From positions 4,588,001 to 4,652,000 of the forward strand of contig CM034105.1 in the NCBI GenBank assembly GCA_019914945.1: 64,000 nucleotides of DNA. The letters run 5' to 3'. This document shows, one piece after another, positions 24,405-34,135 of the stretch; the first letter of the stretch is position 1; each line of letters opens with the position of its first letter. The DNA is from Typha latifolia (taxonomy: Eukaryota > Streptophyta > Magnoliopsida > Poales > Typhaceae). The translations under genes were made by a program, and so were the position numbers. The notes under the pieces were generated by a model. That model was not told where the DNA came from. It was given only the letters and a program-made list of their open reading frames with translations, and did no database searches.

Positions 24405-25001
24405 CCTCTTAATATCAAGGCACAAACTACCAATGCGCAAAAAACAAAAACAAAAAAAACTGTGGTAAAAGAAGGGAAAAAAATCATGACGAAGATGATC
24501 GGTACTTCTCATGTCCACTACTCCTAGACTTTGGATAGTTCAACCTTTCAGATATTGTACTAGAAATAAACCTAGTGAGCAAGATGAGAATAGGCTAGTT
24601 AAAACAAAAATCTATTTCGAATGCAGGATAGAGTAAAATCTGCGACACCAAGAGAGACTAGTGTAAAACGTACATTCTGAAGGAGTGGATAAATGAGATT
24701 AAGTTAAGCGCAAGTCACATAAAGAGGACTAACTACAGAACGAGAATAGCAATCTAGGAAGATAAACTCAATAGTAACAAAAATTTCCGAACAAAATAAT
24801 TAACATAGGGAAGCAACATAGAGGAAAGTTATCAAAATCAACAAATGCAATGCAATGTTTAGCACTACTTTCCTATAAAAGAAGAAGAGGGCAGAGAAAT
24901 GTTGCTCACTTGAAGTCGCAAACACGAAGGTGTCCCCCATCTTTGCAAGTGAAGCAGTAGTCCTCCGCTATCTCCTCCTTGTTCATATTACTCTTTCTCA
25001 T
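3445..25001 (-). CDS. PHD finger, SWIB, Plus-3 and GYF domain nuclear protein (NERD / At5g08430-like)
   Basis: Minus-strand exons: 24910-25001, 20318-20397, 17777-17967, 15694-16579, 15298-15419, 11990-12049, 11046-11096, 10603-10673, 10130-10278, 9366-9413, 6699-6764, 3445-3842. Together 2214 nt, in frame, about 737 residues. Order: PHD finger about residues 14-60 (CFTC...CDFKNC...HPEC...C), a second Cys-rich part to about 105 (CFICKK, CFCC, CRRC), acidic and lysine-rich linker, SWIB about 225-300 ([12 protein letters not shown] ... [13 protein letters not shown]), Plus-3 about 350-480 ([20 protein letters not shown]), then C-terminal GYF about 683-737 ([14 protein letters not shown]). In plants this combination belongs to chromatin and RNA-directed DNA methylation proteins; GYF binds proline-rich partners and PHD binds histone tails. 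No CCCH finger is seen, unlike NERD. Introns carry many transposons. Optional segments: a 24-nt exon at 7042-7065 and a 47-nt one at 9877-9923. The family is certain; the exact exon set in the 3' third is not. Confidence 0.85.
4520..4774. repeat. about 130-bp tandem duplication in last intron
   Basis: Unit 1 (about 4520-4648) and unit 2 (about 4649-4774) share the order 'agaatcttga', 'cctttatgtccttca / cctttaggtctttca', 'aaaccgcatgcagaaac / gaaacgacatgcaaaac'. The second unit carries an A-run insertion. Confidence 0.65.
5697..6410. mobile_element. non-autonomous terminal-inverted-repeat element in intron
   Basis: The left end has ccccttgaactataggtc. The right end, read as reverse complement, has cctcctgaattataggtc. 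The two ends match imperfectly over about 40 bp, including the following 'tta-ctgccc / tta-cccc'. No protein frame is convincing inside. Long terminal repeats of this kind are typical of Mutator-like non-autonomous elements. I could not fix a target duplication. Confidence 0.5.
8460..9265 (+). mobile_element. 0.8-kb hAT-like non-autonomous element, copy A
   Basis: It starts CAAGGTTCCAAGTATCG and ends CCGAAACTAGCTTTCATG, matching both ends of the copy at 47955-48746 (opposite orientation). Internally it has an AT-rich part, then a long CT-rich tract (about 8660-9090), then a segment with repeated cgatc/tcggcc words. Small open frames inside are low-complexity Ser/Leu strings from the CT tract, not genes. 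The flanking 8-mers do not match well, so this copy is older or altered at its edges. Confidence 0.65.
9366..9923 (-). repeat. duplicated exon pair (48 nt and 47 nt)
   Basis: Two candidate exons of the PHD/SWIB gene, 9366-9413 (48 nt) and 9877-9923 (47 nt), are near copies. Both start AGAA after a CAG acceptor and end GAAG before GT. The 47-nt copy lacks one base near its end. The 48-nt copy keeps phase (phase 1 in, phase 1 out) and encodes [16 protein letters not shown]; including the 47-nt copy would shift the frame of the downstream GYF domain. Confidence 0.6.
12385..12484. repeat. about 59-bp tandem duplication in intron
   Basis: The block acccatatcatagttga followed by aagcaattccttgttt occurs twice, starting near 12389 and near 12449. 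It lies in the large intron between the Plus-3 exons. Confidence 0.75.
13233..13657. mobile_element. inverted-repeat element with 9-bp target duplication
   Basis: The left end ATGATGGCCGTGCC and the right end GGCACGGCCATCCATG are inverted copies with further inner complementarity (cataggcaacc / gcatgccctatgcc). Flanks AATCACGCA (13224-13232) and AATCACGTA (13658-13666) match at 8 of 9 positions. A 9-bp duplication suggests a Mutator-type element. It lies inside an intron of the PHD/SWIB gene. Confidence 0.55.
13832..14395. mobile_element. hAT-like MITE with perfect 8-bp target duplication
   Basis: A 564-bp element with perfect terminal repeats TAGGGGTGAAAACGG and CCG-TTTTCACCCCTA. It is flanked by identical 8-bp copies TGCAAAGG (13824-13831 and 14396-14403). 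The interior is built from repeated cggata/tatccg words. The 8-bp duplication and TAGGGG ends are typical of hAT-derived non-autonomous elements. A diverged relative lies at 53294-53897. Confidence 0.85.
14521..14635. repeat. short tandem repeat with gatgtgat core
   Basis: About three imperfect units of roughly 36 bp, each containing gagcatgtgatgtgatat or a near copy, in an intron. Confidence 0.55.
18095..18552. mobile_element. degenerate repeat with gcttggctcg words
   Basis: A tract rich in aagcttg/gcttggctcg ending ggctcgattacaccccct. It matches in kind the right end of the hAT-like element at 52574-53156 (ggctcgtttacacccgta). The left end is not resolved and no target duplication is seen. 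Confidence 0.4.
18669..19460 (+). mobile_element. 0.8-kb hAT-like non-autonomous element, copy B (decayed)
   Basis: It starts CAAGATTCTAAATATC, 12 of 16 positions like copy A. The same internal order follows: gatcgaccgtcc block, AT-rich segment with aattattcacatataaa, long CT-rich tract (about 18895-19310), then tcggtcgata words. The right end is too diverged to place exactly. It lies in an intron of the PHD/SWIB gene. Confidence 0.55.
21214..21690. mobile_element. foldback (long inverted repeat) element in intron
   Basis: The two halves are inverted copies meeting near 21452 (cttaagttaacgattaactt). Matching pairs include gaggcttgtcgtgctacc (21284 on) with the reverse complement of 21590-21600, and gaagagatagggaggaa with the reverse complement of the region around 21495-21530. 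Identity is clearly imperfect, so the element is old. The adjacent hAT-like element begins ten bases to the right. Confidence 0.55.
21700..22651 (+). mobile_element. hAT-derived element carrying a transposase BED-finger fragment
   Basis: The ends CATAGTTATCA and TAATAACTATG are inverted copies, and gaccgga/accggt-rich subterminal parts follow. Flanking 8-mers GTTTAGAG (21692-21699) and GTTCAAAG (22652-22659) match at 6 of 8 positions, fitting a hAT 8-bp duplication. Inside, the frame at 22272-22457 ends in [15 protein letters not shown]. The block [11 protein letters not shown] resembles the start of the BED zinc finger in plant hAT transposases, followed directly by a stop. The element is therefore a deletion derivative of an autonomous hAT transposon. 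Confidence 0.65.
23375..24057. mobile_element. hAT-like MITE with TAGGGGTGTA ends
   Basis: The left end TAGGGGTGTAATCGAATCTG and the right end CAGATCCAAATACACCCCTA are inverted matches. The interior is rich in ggat/atcc words. The exact 8-bp duplication is uncertain; atcaaacc on the left and atcaaaac on the right are similar but offset. It lies in intron 1 of the PHD/SWIB gene. Confidence 0.6.
24350..24402. repeat. (TA)n microsatellite
   Basis: About 53 uninterrupted bases of alternating t and a in the first intron of the PHD/SWIB gene. Confidence 0.97.
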
Positions 25002-25582
25002 CTGACACACACAAAAATCTCAAAATCTAACTCGGAACACAACAAAAAAAACCACAATTTTCTCACTCCTTTTCCATTTCCACCTCCAATGGAAGAATCC
25101 AAATAACTTTTTCTTCAAAGGATCATCATCTGCACACGGATTTTTGCCCCAAAACCAGCGAACCAATCCTAGAAGACAGTAAAACCTAAACCGAGCATAG
25201 AAGAAGACTTTCCTGCAATGCCAACTTCCCAAAAACTATACACGCAGAGAAAAAGAATGGGGAGGAAGAAGTGTAAATGGACAGGAATACTGCCAAGCTC
25301 GAATTTTTTCAATCGAAATCCTCAACAAAACCTCTTCTTCTTTTTTCCCAAAACCTATTTGATATCACTCACCTGACCTTCTAATTCTCGATGCCTCTTT
25401 GACTCTCTTCCTTTCGGCCTATTTAACTGATAAAGGGAATGGAGATTGGAATCTATAACACAAGCCCGTTTCCATATTTAATTCCTTTCCATGTTGCCAA
25501 ATGAGTGCGAGGGAAACAGCGCCGACGGATACTATTGGCCGTCTGATTGAAAATCGACGGCTGGTTTAGATGATTCTTTTTG

Positions 25583-26703
25583 GGTTAATTACAGCTACAC
25601 CATGGAACTCTATACTGAGGTTTTTATGCTTAAACTTTTTTCGTTACAATATTCCTCTTAAACTTCAAATTTATTTTAATCTCACCCTCCTGTTAGTTTA
25701 CGGTCGATCTTATTGCCTTACTGACAGACTCAGCATGTGTGGCATTCATGTCAGATAGAAAATTACTAAAATACCCTCATTTGGAGGGAAAGAAATTGAT
25801 TTCATTTTGCCCCCCAAAAGAAAATTACATTAATTCTATTGCTCAATCCATGCCTCCCTCCCCTCTCTCATCTCGACTTGAAGAACTAGTTTGCAGCGTC
25901 CCTTTTGCCACCACATAGCACCTGAAATCGCTGAGGAGGAAGTAGCATGGTGAGCGCACTGCGTAGGATAGGGAGGTGGCAGTAGCGAGCTCACCAGCGT
26001 TGGTGTGGACAAGGAGGCATCAACCCTTGACGACATTGTGTTGCATGCTGTAAGCTGTCCTAGAGGGGTTCTAGAGGCAGTGGCCAAGCTCAATTAGGGC
26101 GTCCACTTGCCCAATCACAATGGTACAGACACATAGGACGATGATGGTGTAGAGGTCATTATTGTCCTTCGACTTGTCACTGTTGTTGAACTAGATCATT
26201 GCTAACGAATAAAGCGTAACCACCATTGCCGTTGCCCTTCTACTCACGCACCGTCAACGCTGATGTCACCCTCCCACTCATGCCATCATCATCGATCGAT
26301 GCCTACAAACATAGAAGACTAGTGGAGTGAGAGAAGAAAGGTAAAGTTATTTGAGGATAATTATGTAGCTGCTACCCTCCTACTCATGCACCGTCGTCAC
26401 TAACGTCACCCTCCCACTCATGCCACCATCATCATCATCGATCGATGCCTACAAACATAGAAGACTAGTGGAGAGAGAAGAAAGGTAAAGTTATTCGAGG
26501 ATAATTATATAATTTGCTATTTTTATTTTAAAAATAATAATATCATAACATTAATTATAAATTAATTGTTATTAGGTATATTATGTTACTGTTGATTGCC
26601 TTTTCACTTAGATCTAAAGTTTAAGGGTTACATTGTAACAAAAAATGTTCAGGAGGTTGACTATGAAAATCAGGTATAATTCAAGGGTTTGCTGCAATTG
26701 ACC
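25583..26703. mobile_element. terminal-inverted-repeat element upstream of the PHD/SWIB gene
   Basis: The left end ggttaattacagctacacc and the right end, reverse complemented, ggtcaattgcagcaaaccc, match imperfectly for about 45 bp. Flanks attcttttt and attttttgt allow a 9-bp duplication with mismatches, so a Mutator-like origin is possible. It contains a roughly 138-bp tandem duplication (26234-26511). It sits about 580 bp upstream of the PHD/SWIB start codon, within promoter distance. Confidence 0.5.
26234..26511. repeat. about 138-bp tandem duplication
   Basis: Two copies share tactcatgcaccgtc, caccctcccactcatgcca, atcgatcgatgcctacaaac and aagaaaggtaaagttatt. Unit 1 ends near 26370 and unit 2 near 26511. 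The second unit has a longer atc-repeat. Confidence 0.8.
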
Positions 26704-27883
26704 ATTTTTTGTGGTGAGTTGGGGGTTAGGGGAGGTTAAATTCAAATTACCTAAATTACCCCTAGGTTAGGTCAAAATTAAAGAACTGTTCACTTGTAAA
26801 ATAAAATAATATTAGAAAATGAGAGCTAACATTAATATGTCATTTTATTATTTAATTGATATACAAATAATTATTATATTTGATTTGACATAAAATTAAT
26901 ATGAAATTGACGAAGAATACTAAATTTGTATTAAAAGTTAGTAACATTTTACTTTATTGGATGTAAAATAGTAATAATAATTAAGTGTTGTCTAGTCTAA
27001 GTGTAAAATAGTAAATATAAATAGAAAGATCTCCATCTATCTATCGGGTACAAAGTTTTGGTTTTTCTCTAGCTAGAATTTCTAAACCCACATGAAATAA
27101 AACTTCATCAAAAATAGCTACAATGGTTGTGTTATTTTACTATCTTTTACATGGATTGAAATTATCGTCAAAATGAATCATATGACTGATTTGATTGATC
27201 TTCGATCTAAATCGTCTGAAATAAGTGAGCAATACATATTACTATTATTATTTTTCGATTCTAATTCTGAAATCGCTATTTAGGTCGTTCGTGTCTACAA
27301 AATTTAAAAAATTGAGCATCTTTACTTGTGAGATAATTGTTAAACTATGTACAAATTAATCTGTGTTTCTTTGTGCCACATAAAAAAAAGAGATTAGACA
27401 TGCTCCTAGCCAAGTTTAGTGGAAACTTTGGCAGGAGAGAAACAGTAGGACTTTTCATTCCAAAGGAAGTTCTTCTTAGGAGAAACTAAGAATCCTAATT
27501 CCCTAAAACAAGTTATGTATTATTTCCTGCATTATTAAATCTTTGCAATATTTGAAGCAAGGCAGCCTGCCTCTTTGTCCTCCTTGTGACAGCTTAAACT
27601 TTTTTATATCAATGTTAGACAACCAAGTATTAAAAACAGATAGAGAATAGTTATGGAAAGGTCATGAAAAATCTTAAATAAGAAAGAGGAAGAAAAAATT
27701 GTAGAGTTGGGTCTGCGTGACAGAAAAGTTCTTAGAAGATCTAAGAAAAATTAAATTATGTGATCGATTATTCAAATAATGAATATGAATAGCCAAGCAG
27801 AAGAAAATACCAAACTAGATACCAGATCATTATTCCAAAAGAAAAGGTCTGAAAGAAGTCGTATCAATAACAACAAACAAAAA
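26704..27883. other. AT-rich intergenic, no gene seen
   Basis: No open frame or repeat that I can name. It is the stretch between the inverted-repeat element and the tRNA gene. Confidence 0.5.
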
Positions 27884-27965
27884 CGTGGTCGGCAGGATTC
27901 GAACCTGCGCGGGCAAAGCCCACATGATTTCTAGTCATGCCCGATAACCACTCCGGCACGACCAC
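27884..27965 (-). tRNA. trnS(AGA): tRNA-Ser (anticodon AGA)
   Basis: An 82-nt tRNA on the minus strand. The acceptor stem GTGGTCG pairs with CGACCAC, with G as discriminator. The D arm holds the A-box (GTGCCGGAGTGGTTATCGG), the anticodon loop is CTAGAAA with anticodon AGA, and the long variable arm (TGGGCTTTGCCCG) is typical of class II tRNA-Ser. The T arm contains the B-box GGTTCGAATCC. There is no intron and no encoded CCA, as expected for a nuclear gene. It decodes UCU (and UCC by inosine) codons. Confidence 0.97.
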
Positions 27966-28464
27966 GGTGATGGAAGAAAACATAACTAGATGTTTTCAAG
28001 CCACGACGGGTTTGCCGGCCAATAAGATCACTGAGATTGACCTGCTAGCTGGGTTGGTTTGGCCATTCGAAGAGTAGTTGTGCAGATCACCTTCTTCTAA
28101 GTGAAACTTCACTCTCTTGATCGAGCAACTTGCACGGCATATTATGAGGTAGAAAGTTAGTCCAATATATAATCTCATTTCTAAAGCAGATTTTTATTCT
28201 CCTTTTCATGGGCAGATGCAGTAGTCACACGGAATGATCCTTCCCAAATTTCAATAACAACATAATGCTATTGTAGACTTTGTAGTAGACATAAAACCAG
28301 CAATCCAACAACCATCTGAATGCTGATACCGAACAAAGACAAGGAGAAACTATACAAGATTTGAAAACAAACAGAAAACAAAGAAACAAGAGGCGAATTG
28401 CCACAACTATAGTTGTAGAGATTTTGGAAGCACGTCTTCTTCACGATTAGCTGTCCGAATTTGA

Positions 28465-31400
28465 TCAACTCATTGGAAACCCCGAGTTGATCCCTACTGC
28501 AGGCCATGGAGTCAGAACACTAGCAGAGAGTGATGCCCTTAGGATTGGAACTCGCCTCACCGCAGAGAAGGCTTCATTCAGGCGTGCAGCACGGGCCTTG
28601 AACTGGGATTCCTTCTGTAGAACACAACAAATCAGAGAAACAAAGATGTTCAAGAAACAAAAGCCTCGATTACAAGCAATCGTTGATCGTCTTCTCTTGA
28701 GGCATTATGCTGTAAAGCAACAAGTTATGTCAATGAATGCTGACATTAGTACTTCCAAACTAACGGTAGATCATCGAACACACCAACCACATCCCACAAA
28801 CCTGGAATATAAACAGCTGATTTGATCTTTAAATTTTGTTTGCTTTGTTATCATACAAGTATCTCCTGATATTCAACTTAAGGAACACAATTAAGACTCA
28901 GATAGCTCATCAGTCATTACTTCCCTAAATTTATATGAACAGATAAATAAAGAAACAGAGAAACTTTAAAAAGATAAACAGGACAAATTAATCAGAGGAT
29001 GCCATCATATGAACCATAAGATATTGCAATCTTGAAGATGAAGTAATTAACCCAACACTTGGGTTCTAACTCGTTCAGTATAGTTTATAGGCATATCCCC
29101 CTTGGTCCACGAGACCACGAGTTATTCTTAGACATTCTCAATCCTCAAAATGAAGATACCAGATAGTCTGAATTTTGAGCCCACAATTATTAAGAGATTC
29201 CTTTGAAAATGATTAAGTCAGGAGCCATGTCCTTTGACCTCAAGGGACCTCTGAAAACTAGCATTGCATTGCAAGGCATTTCCAAAGTCCCGAAACATAC
29301 ATCACACACACATATGTATGTATATATATGAATGGGAATAAATCTCGCATTTTCAACTCACAACAAGAAACACAATTGAGGGCAATGTATTGGGAGAGCA
29401 TAAAATCTTACTAATATGATAGTAAAGTAATTTGGAAATTTTCACAACAAATGTCACAATTAAGGATCAATCTGTCGGTAGCTACAGTCTTTTATAGGCA
29501 ATTTACTCTAAGCTAGTTTAATGTTGTATTTAATTATAGACTATATATGAAACCTGACAAGACGAAGAAAGAAGCTTTTATTATCTTCTCCATTGATTGG
29601 CTACTTTCTTACTCTTTTAATATACTTCAGCTCAAACATGTGATATACACAAAGTAGTCCAAAACACCAAAACATGAAATGATTTAAAATGGTATATATT
29701 ACTAACTGAATATACATTCAACAAATGAATATGGAAGGCTAAATAAATTATATCATCTAACCTGATACATTTATTATGAGATTTCCTTAAGTCCATTATC
29801 CACTGATTAGTCTTATCAAGTATCAGAAGCATGAGGAGAAATAGTGACTCTATAGAAGCTTTGCTGCACCAGAACATACAAACTCAATTACAACCTCAGT
29901 TTCTAGTTCCAAGTTAACTCGACTGAACTAGTGCTGTTGCTATAAGGTGGTTGGAGTTTGCCATCAGGAAGACAAAAGAGAGAAAGAATTATGTTCATTT
30001 AGATAGTAGAAACTAGAGAATTTATCATCAACGTATGTAAGGTACAAAAAAAGAGAGTAGCTGAATTTATTCTATCTAAAAGTTCATCAGCATCCCTATC
30101 CTTGATTTTTTCTCCTAAATCCATTAGACCAGCGCAAGTTGCTTTAGAATTCCTTTGCAGGATTAGCTCCCAATAACCACAGTGACATGCATAAAATTCG
30201 TTGTATTTTCTGAACAAGGGTCACACTCACCTTATACTGAACTGTTGGTGAGACGATTGTCATATATGCGCATGTTATTGCTAAGGTAGGAAGAATAACA
30301 AAGTGAGCTCATCTTAGAAAGAACTTATAGCAAATTTTGGACTTCACCAAATGATAACATAAGCCTATCTTTATCAAATCAACTTGATCTAATGATTGCT
30401 ATGTTATCCTTGATTACTTCAGGTTCTGAGATACTTTCCGCCCACTAGATTGATGGACATACTAATGATATTGATGATTGACACCTAACATAACTTTCTC
30501 TTACCGTAGTTGAGCCAGATACAACAATTTACATAATGTATAGGCTTATAGATTGTGCTTATGGATGTATATAATTAAATTTTATCTTGCCTTAGTTATG
30601 GACTATTCCAGGTCAATTCTATAGGATGCTTGATATGCACCAACTCTCAACTCTCCGCTTCCAACAACCATATGCTTGGTGCATGTTGGAACATAAGCCC
30701 CAAAACAAGTTCTAGAAAAGACAACTCCAAATGAGAAATCCATGCAAAGAACTCAAAATCTATGCAATCATGGCTGTCCATTAATGGCGCCACTGCCTAC
30801 CTCTTTATAAGCCATGGTTCATGCTGCAAGGATGGTTCTGTTAGATTTAATTTGCAGGGTCAAAACCACAGCTATTCAAACTGAGGTTTATCCCACTAAA
30901 CAATAAAAATTTAATTCAAGAGGCCAAATCAAAGTAATTAAGGAAAAAGCATTCTCGGTTAGATTTCATATTCAACCATCTCAAGTAACCAAAACTGTGG
31001 AGTTAATGTTAACCAATAATCAATGTGATCGTTAAAATTTCTCACCTTCTCATCCAGACTGATCTTAAGAGGTGGAATGCTTCTGCTCTTCTGCTTCATC
31101 TTATACAATCTCTTCACTAGCATTGCAAATCCTATCATTGCCGCAGCTATGGAAATCGACCAAATAGGCTTCATCCTAAAAACGCAGAAATTTAAGACCT
31201 CCAAAGGCAGCTTCCACCAAACTTTCTCTTTCTTCTTCTCACTGCCAAGAGGACTAATTTCCTTATTACCCATTTCCACCACAGAATCTCTTGAGCTCAG
31301 TTCGCTGGTTGTCTGGTTCACCGTCTCATCCAGACCAATCTTTTCGTCACCAATTTCACCAGACATCTTTTCTGCCACCTTGTCTTCTTCAATTTCCGCA

Positions 31401-31825
31401 ATCTCTTCCAAACCCACATCTTTCTTCTCCCCATCAGGGTCTCCTCCGTTAGAAAGCTCTCTCCTTTCGCTATTTAACAGTGATCTCTTCTCGTCCAATG
31501 ACTCGTCCAACCGAACCGAATCCTTGTTAGGAAAATCGATCCCAGAAAAACCCAATTCCCCTTTTGTTGGGTACGATTCAGGATCGACCCAGCTCGGGTT
31601 ATTCGCGCAGAGACCTTCTTCTTCTTCCTCCCCCTCCTCGCTATTCATCGGAAAGGTGGCTTTTTCCGGGTACTTCTTCTCGGAATCCAGCGCGAAGTAA
31701 TCCAACTTGATGGCTCCATCTTCCTCGGACTCGTTCTCCACGATAGCCCCAAAAGCGTTCAATTTCTCGTCGGCGTCGGAGCTGGGGAGGAGCTCCCAGT
31801 CGAGGAAGCCGGAGGGTTCTTCCAT
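28465..31825 (-). CDS. DUF6821-type single-pass membrane protein with WELL motif
   Basis: Two exons on the minus strand, 31046-31825 (260 codons, donor AAG/GTGAGA) and 28465-28614 (acceptor CTACAG), give 309 residues. The N-terminal two thirds are acidic and disordered. A membrane segment lies at about residues 218-237 (IWSISIAAAMIGFAMLV), followed by a basic stretch (KRLYKMKQKSR). The conserved tail spans the splice junction (SLDEK/KESQF, then ARAARLNEAFSAVRRVP, ending LTPWPAVG), which confirms the exon join. This layout is that of plant DUF6821 proteins, whose function I do not know. Two W/YxxL motifs near the N terminus, WELL at 10-13 and YFAL at 43-46, would fit ATG8-interacting motifs; that is inference. 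The 2.4-kb intron contains an unexplained open frame (29999-30217). Confidence 0.85.
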
Positions 31826-34093
31826 TTACTGCAACAAAAACGAAGAACCCAAGTCGCCAAAGACTAAAAAGGAAGAGAATCCAAGAGAGAGGAAACTGGC
31901 CGAAGATGCGAGAAAAGGGAAAGAGTGGGCAGAAGATGGTAAAGATGAGAGAACCTTGGGGTTTTTTTTTTTTCTGTCGTTTATCTTTCATGCATTTTCG
32001 AGATGCGAAAAAGGAGAGATTTTTACTGGTGGCGAATGGCGATAGGGGGTGGGAGTTGGGAGTTGGGACTCGGGAGGGTGGGGCGAGCGGCCAGAGGAAT
32101 AATTAGGAGGTAAACCTTCTAAAAATGTTTGACATTTGAGTACAAGGGTTCTTCACAGTTAAAACATCAAAAATTAATGACTCACATACCTAAAATAAAT
32201 AATTTCTTTTTCTACACACACACATTTTTCAACATCTTCTATCTCTTAAACCCGTTATTATATGTATAAAATAAGTCATAAAAGTTCTGAAAGAGATTAG
32301 ATACCTATTGTTTTTTTTTTCCAAATTAAAAAAAAAAGACAAAAAGAATTTATATGTATTATGTACACGTATCAACTAAAGTGTTCCTACTTTTCCACTG
32401 TTACATCAATCATATTTTAATCATTAGCTACAAAAATATAAATGTCAAAGAGCATATACATAATTACTAGATTTAGATACATATTAGCTCTAATATTAAG
32501 ATGATACTATTTTCTTCATATCAATCATTAGACTAATTGTAAAATAAATGCCCAAATTGCCAACTTTCACATTAATCAGCAACAAATACTAATTTCCCTC
32601 ATTCTAGTGGAATATTTCCAAGGTGAGGATTGTATTAATTATTATGGAAGAGTGCGACACCAAGACGGCACTGACGTAATAGTTCATACACGAGCCGCTA
32701 AATAAGAATTTAGTGAACAATATGGACGCTATTTTCGCCCGTCCTATCTCACAACAAAAATCTCGGTTACAAGATACGCTGTCGTCCACGTCGCCCTCTA
32801 TTTTCTGCAATGCCTAGCTTAGCCGAGCATGTCATAATAATTATTTATAATTATTTGAGATTGAAGTCGATCTTACTATCTCTTTAATAGTAGGAAAATC
32901 ATCTATCTACTTTTTTAGAATTAGTTACACTAACTGATCTTTTTATTGAAATTTTTAGATATAAGAAATTGAAACTTGTTAATTTGAATAATTCTCACTT
33001 CTTATTTATCACATCAAGGATAATTAATATATCACTTTTCTATTTTGCAACCAAATATAATATTTTTCTGTCTAATATTTGAGATATAATTTTAAGAGTA
33101 ATAAATAAGAATAATTACTTTGGATATAATTTGAAGAGCTAGGAGTGTTAACAGAATTAGCGTTAAACCGCTCAATAGATGTTCATCGTATTTTTAAACT
33201 CAACACATTTAATGCCTTAGTAATATAAGAATGTTAATTAAACTGTGAGAACAGATTAAATATTAACAAGATTAATGCTTTTATATACAAGTAAAATTTT
33301 TATACGGTTCAATTATTTTACGCGGGATAACTCACTTTTCACTCCCCACTTCAGAACTATCACTATTTTTTATAATAATTAAATTTTTTTTATGATATAT
33401 CATACATCTCTAAACTATCAGAAATATTTTACTTTACTTAACCTCTTTTTTTAGAGGGTTAAAAAAAGTTTAGAAGGTCACTTACATTATTTAGGGGGTG
33501 AAAAAGATAATTATCCCTTACATTATTTTAAGCATTTAAGTTTGGAAAGTGAGCCAGGTTTGAAAACTAAATAAAAACCTGGAATAATTAGACCAAACAT
33601 TTGTACATCCATTAAATGGGCATTTATTTAACCTTTTCTCTTTTTCAATACACTAATTAACGAGACAAACACAATCCCATGCTTGGGATTATAGCCAGGG
33701 TTTTAAACCCAGAAACAAATATAATGCAAGTCAAATTCTACTAATTTTTTTTTGTCAAATACTATTCTCCCACATCTAAAATGTTCTAGATTAGTATATA
33801 TTTTATGGAACTAATCCTTGTAACTTTAAGCATATCAAGATAACTTTACATAGCTATAAAATTACTATATGAATAATCGTGCATACTAGCATATGGCATG
33901 AACCACTCGATGTGCTCCACTTTGAATGGCCCATAGTATTTTGTAGCTTGCTAGGGATCAAATTTATATTATCAAAGTGAAAGTTTCGTATGGGACTTTG
34001 TTAAAAGAATAGGTAGGAAGAGTGGAAACTTGAAACCATCAAAGGAGGAAATCCAATAAAAAATATATTGTCCCATGCAAACTTCTAGATAGG
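31826..34093. other. promoter of the DUF6821 gene and AT-rich intergenic
   Basis: Just upstream of the start codon at 31825 lies GC-balanced leader sequence to about 32110, then AT-rich DNA with no supported gene. The 68-residue open frame at 32604-32810 has no recognisable similarity. The region ends at the LINE target duplication (34094). Confidence 0.5.
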
Positions 34094-34111
34094 ATTATTT
34101 GGTCATGTACA
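34094..34111 (+). repeat. LINE target-site duplication, left copy
   Basis: The 18-bp sequence attatttggtcatgtaca is repeated without mismatch at 40236-40253, right after the LINE poly-A tail. Confidence 0.93.
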
Positions 34112-34135
34112 TCTTTCTCCTTCTTACTTACGACG

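Noticed and set aside
31077..32106. Plus-strand ORFs at the start of the DUF6821 gene
   Set aside because: Antisense shadows rich in Ser/Phe of the acidic Glu/Lys coding exon.
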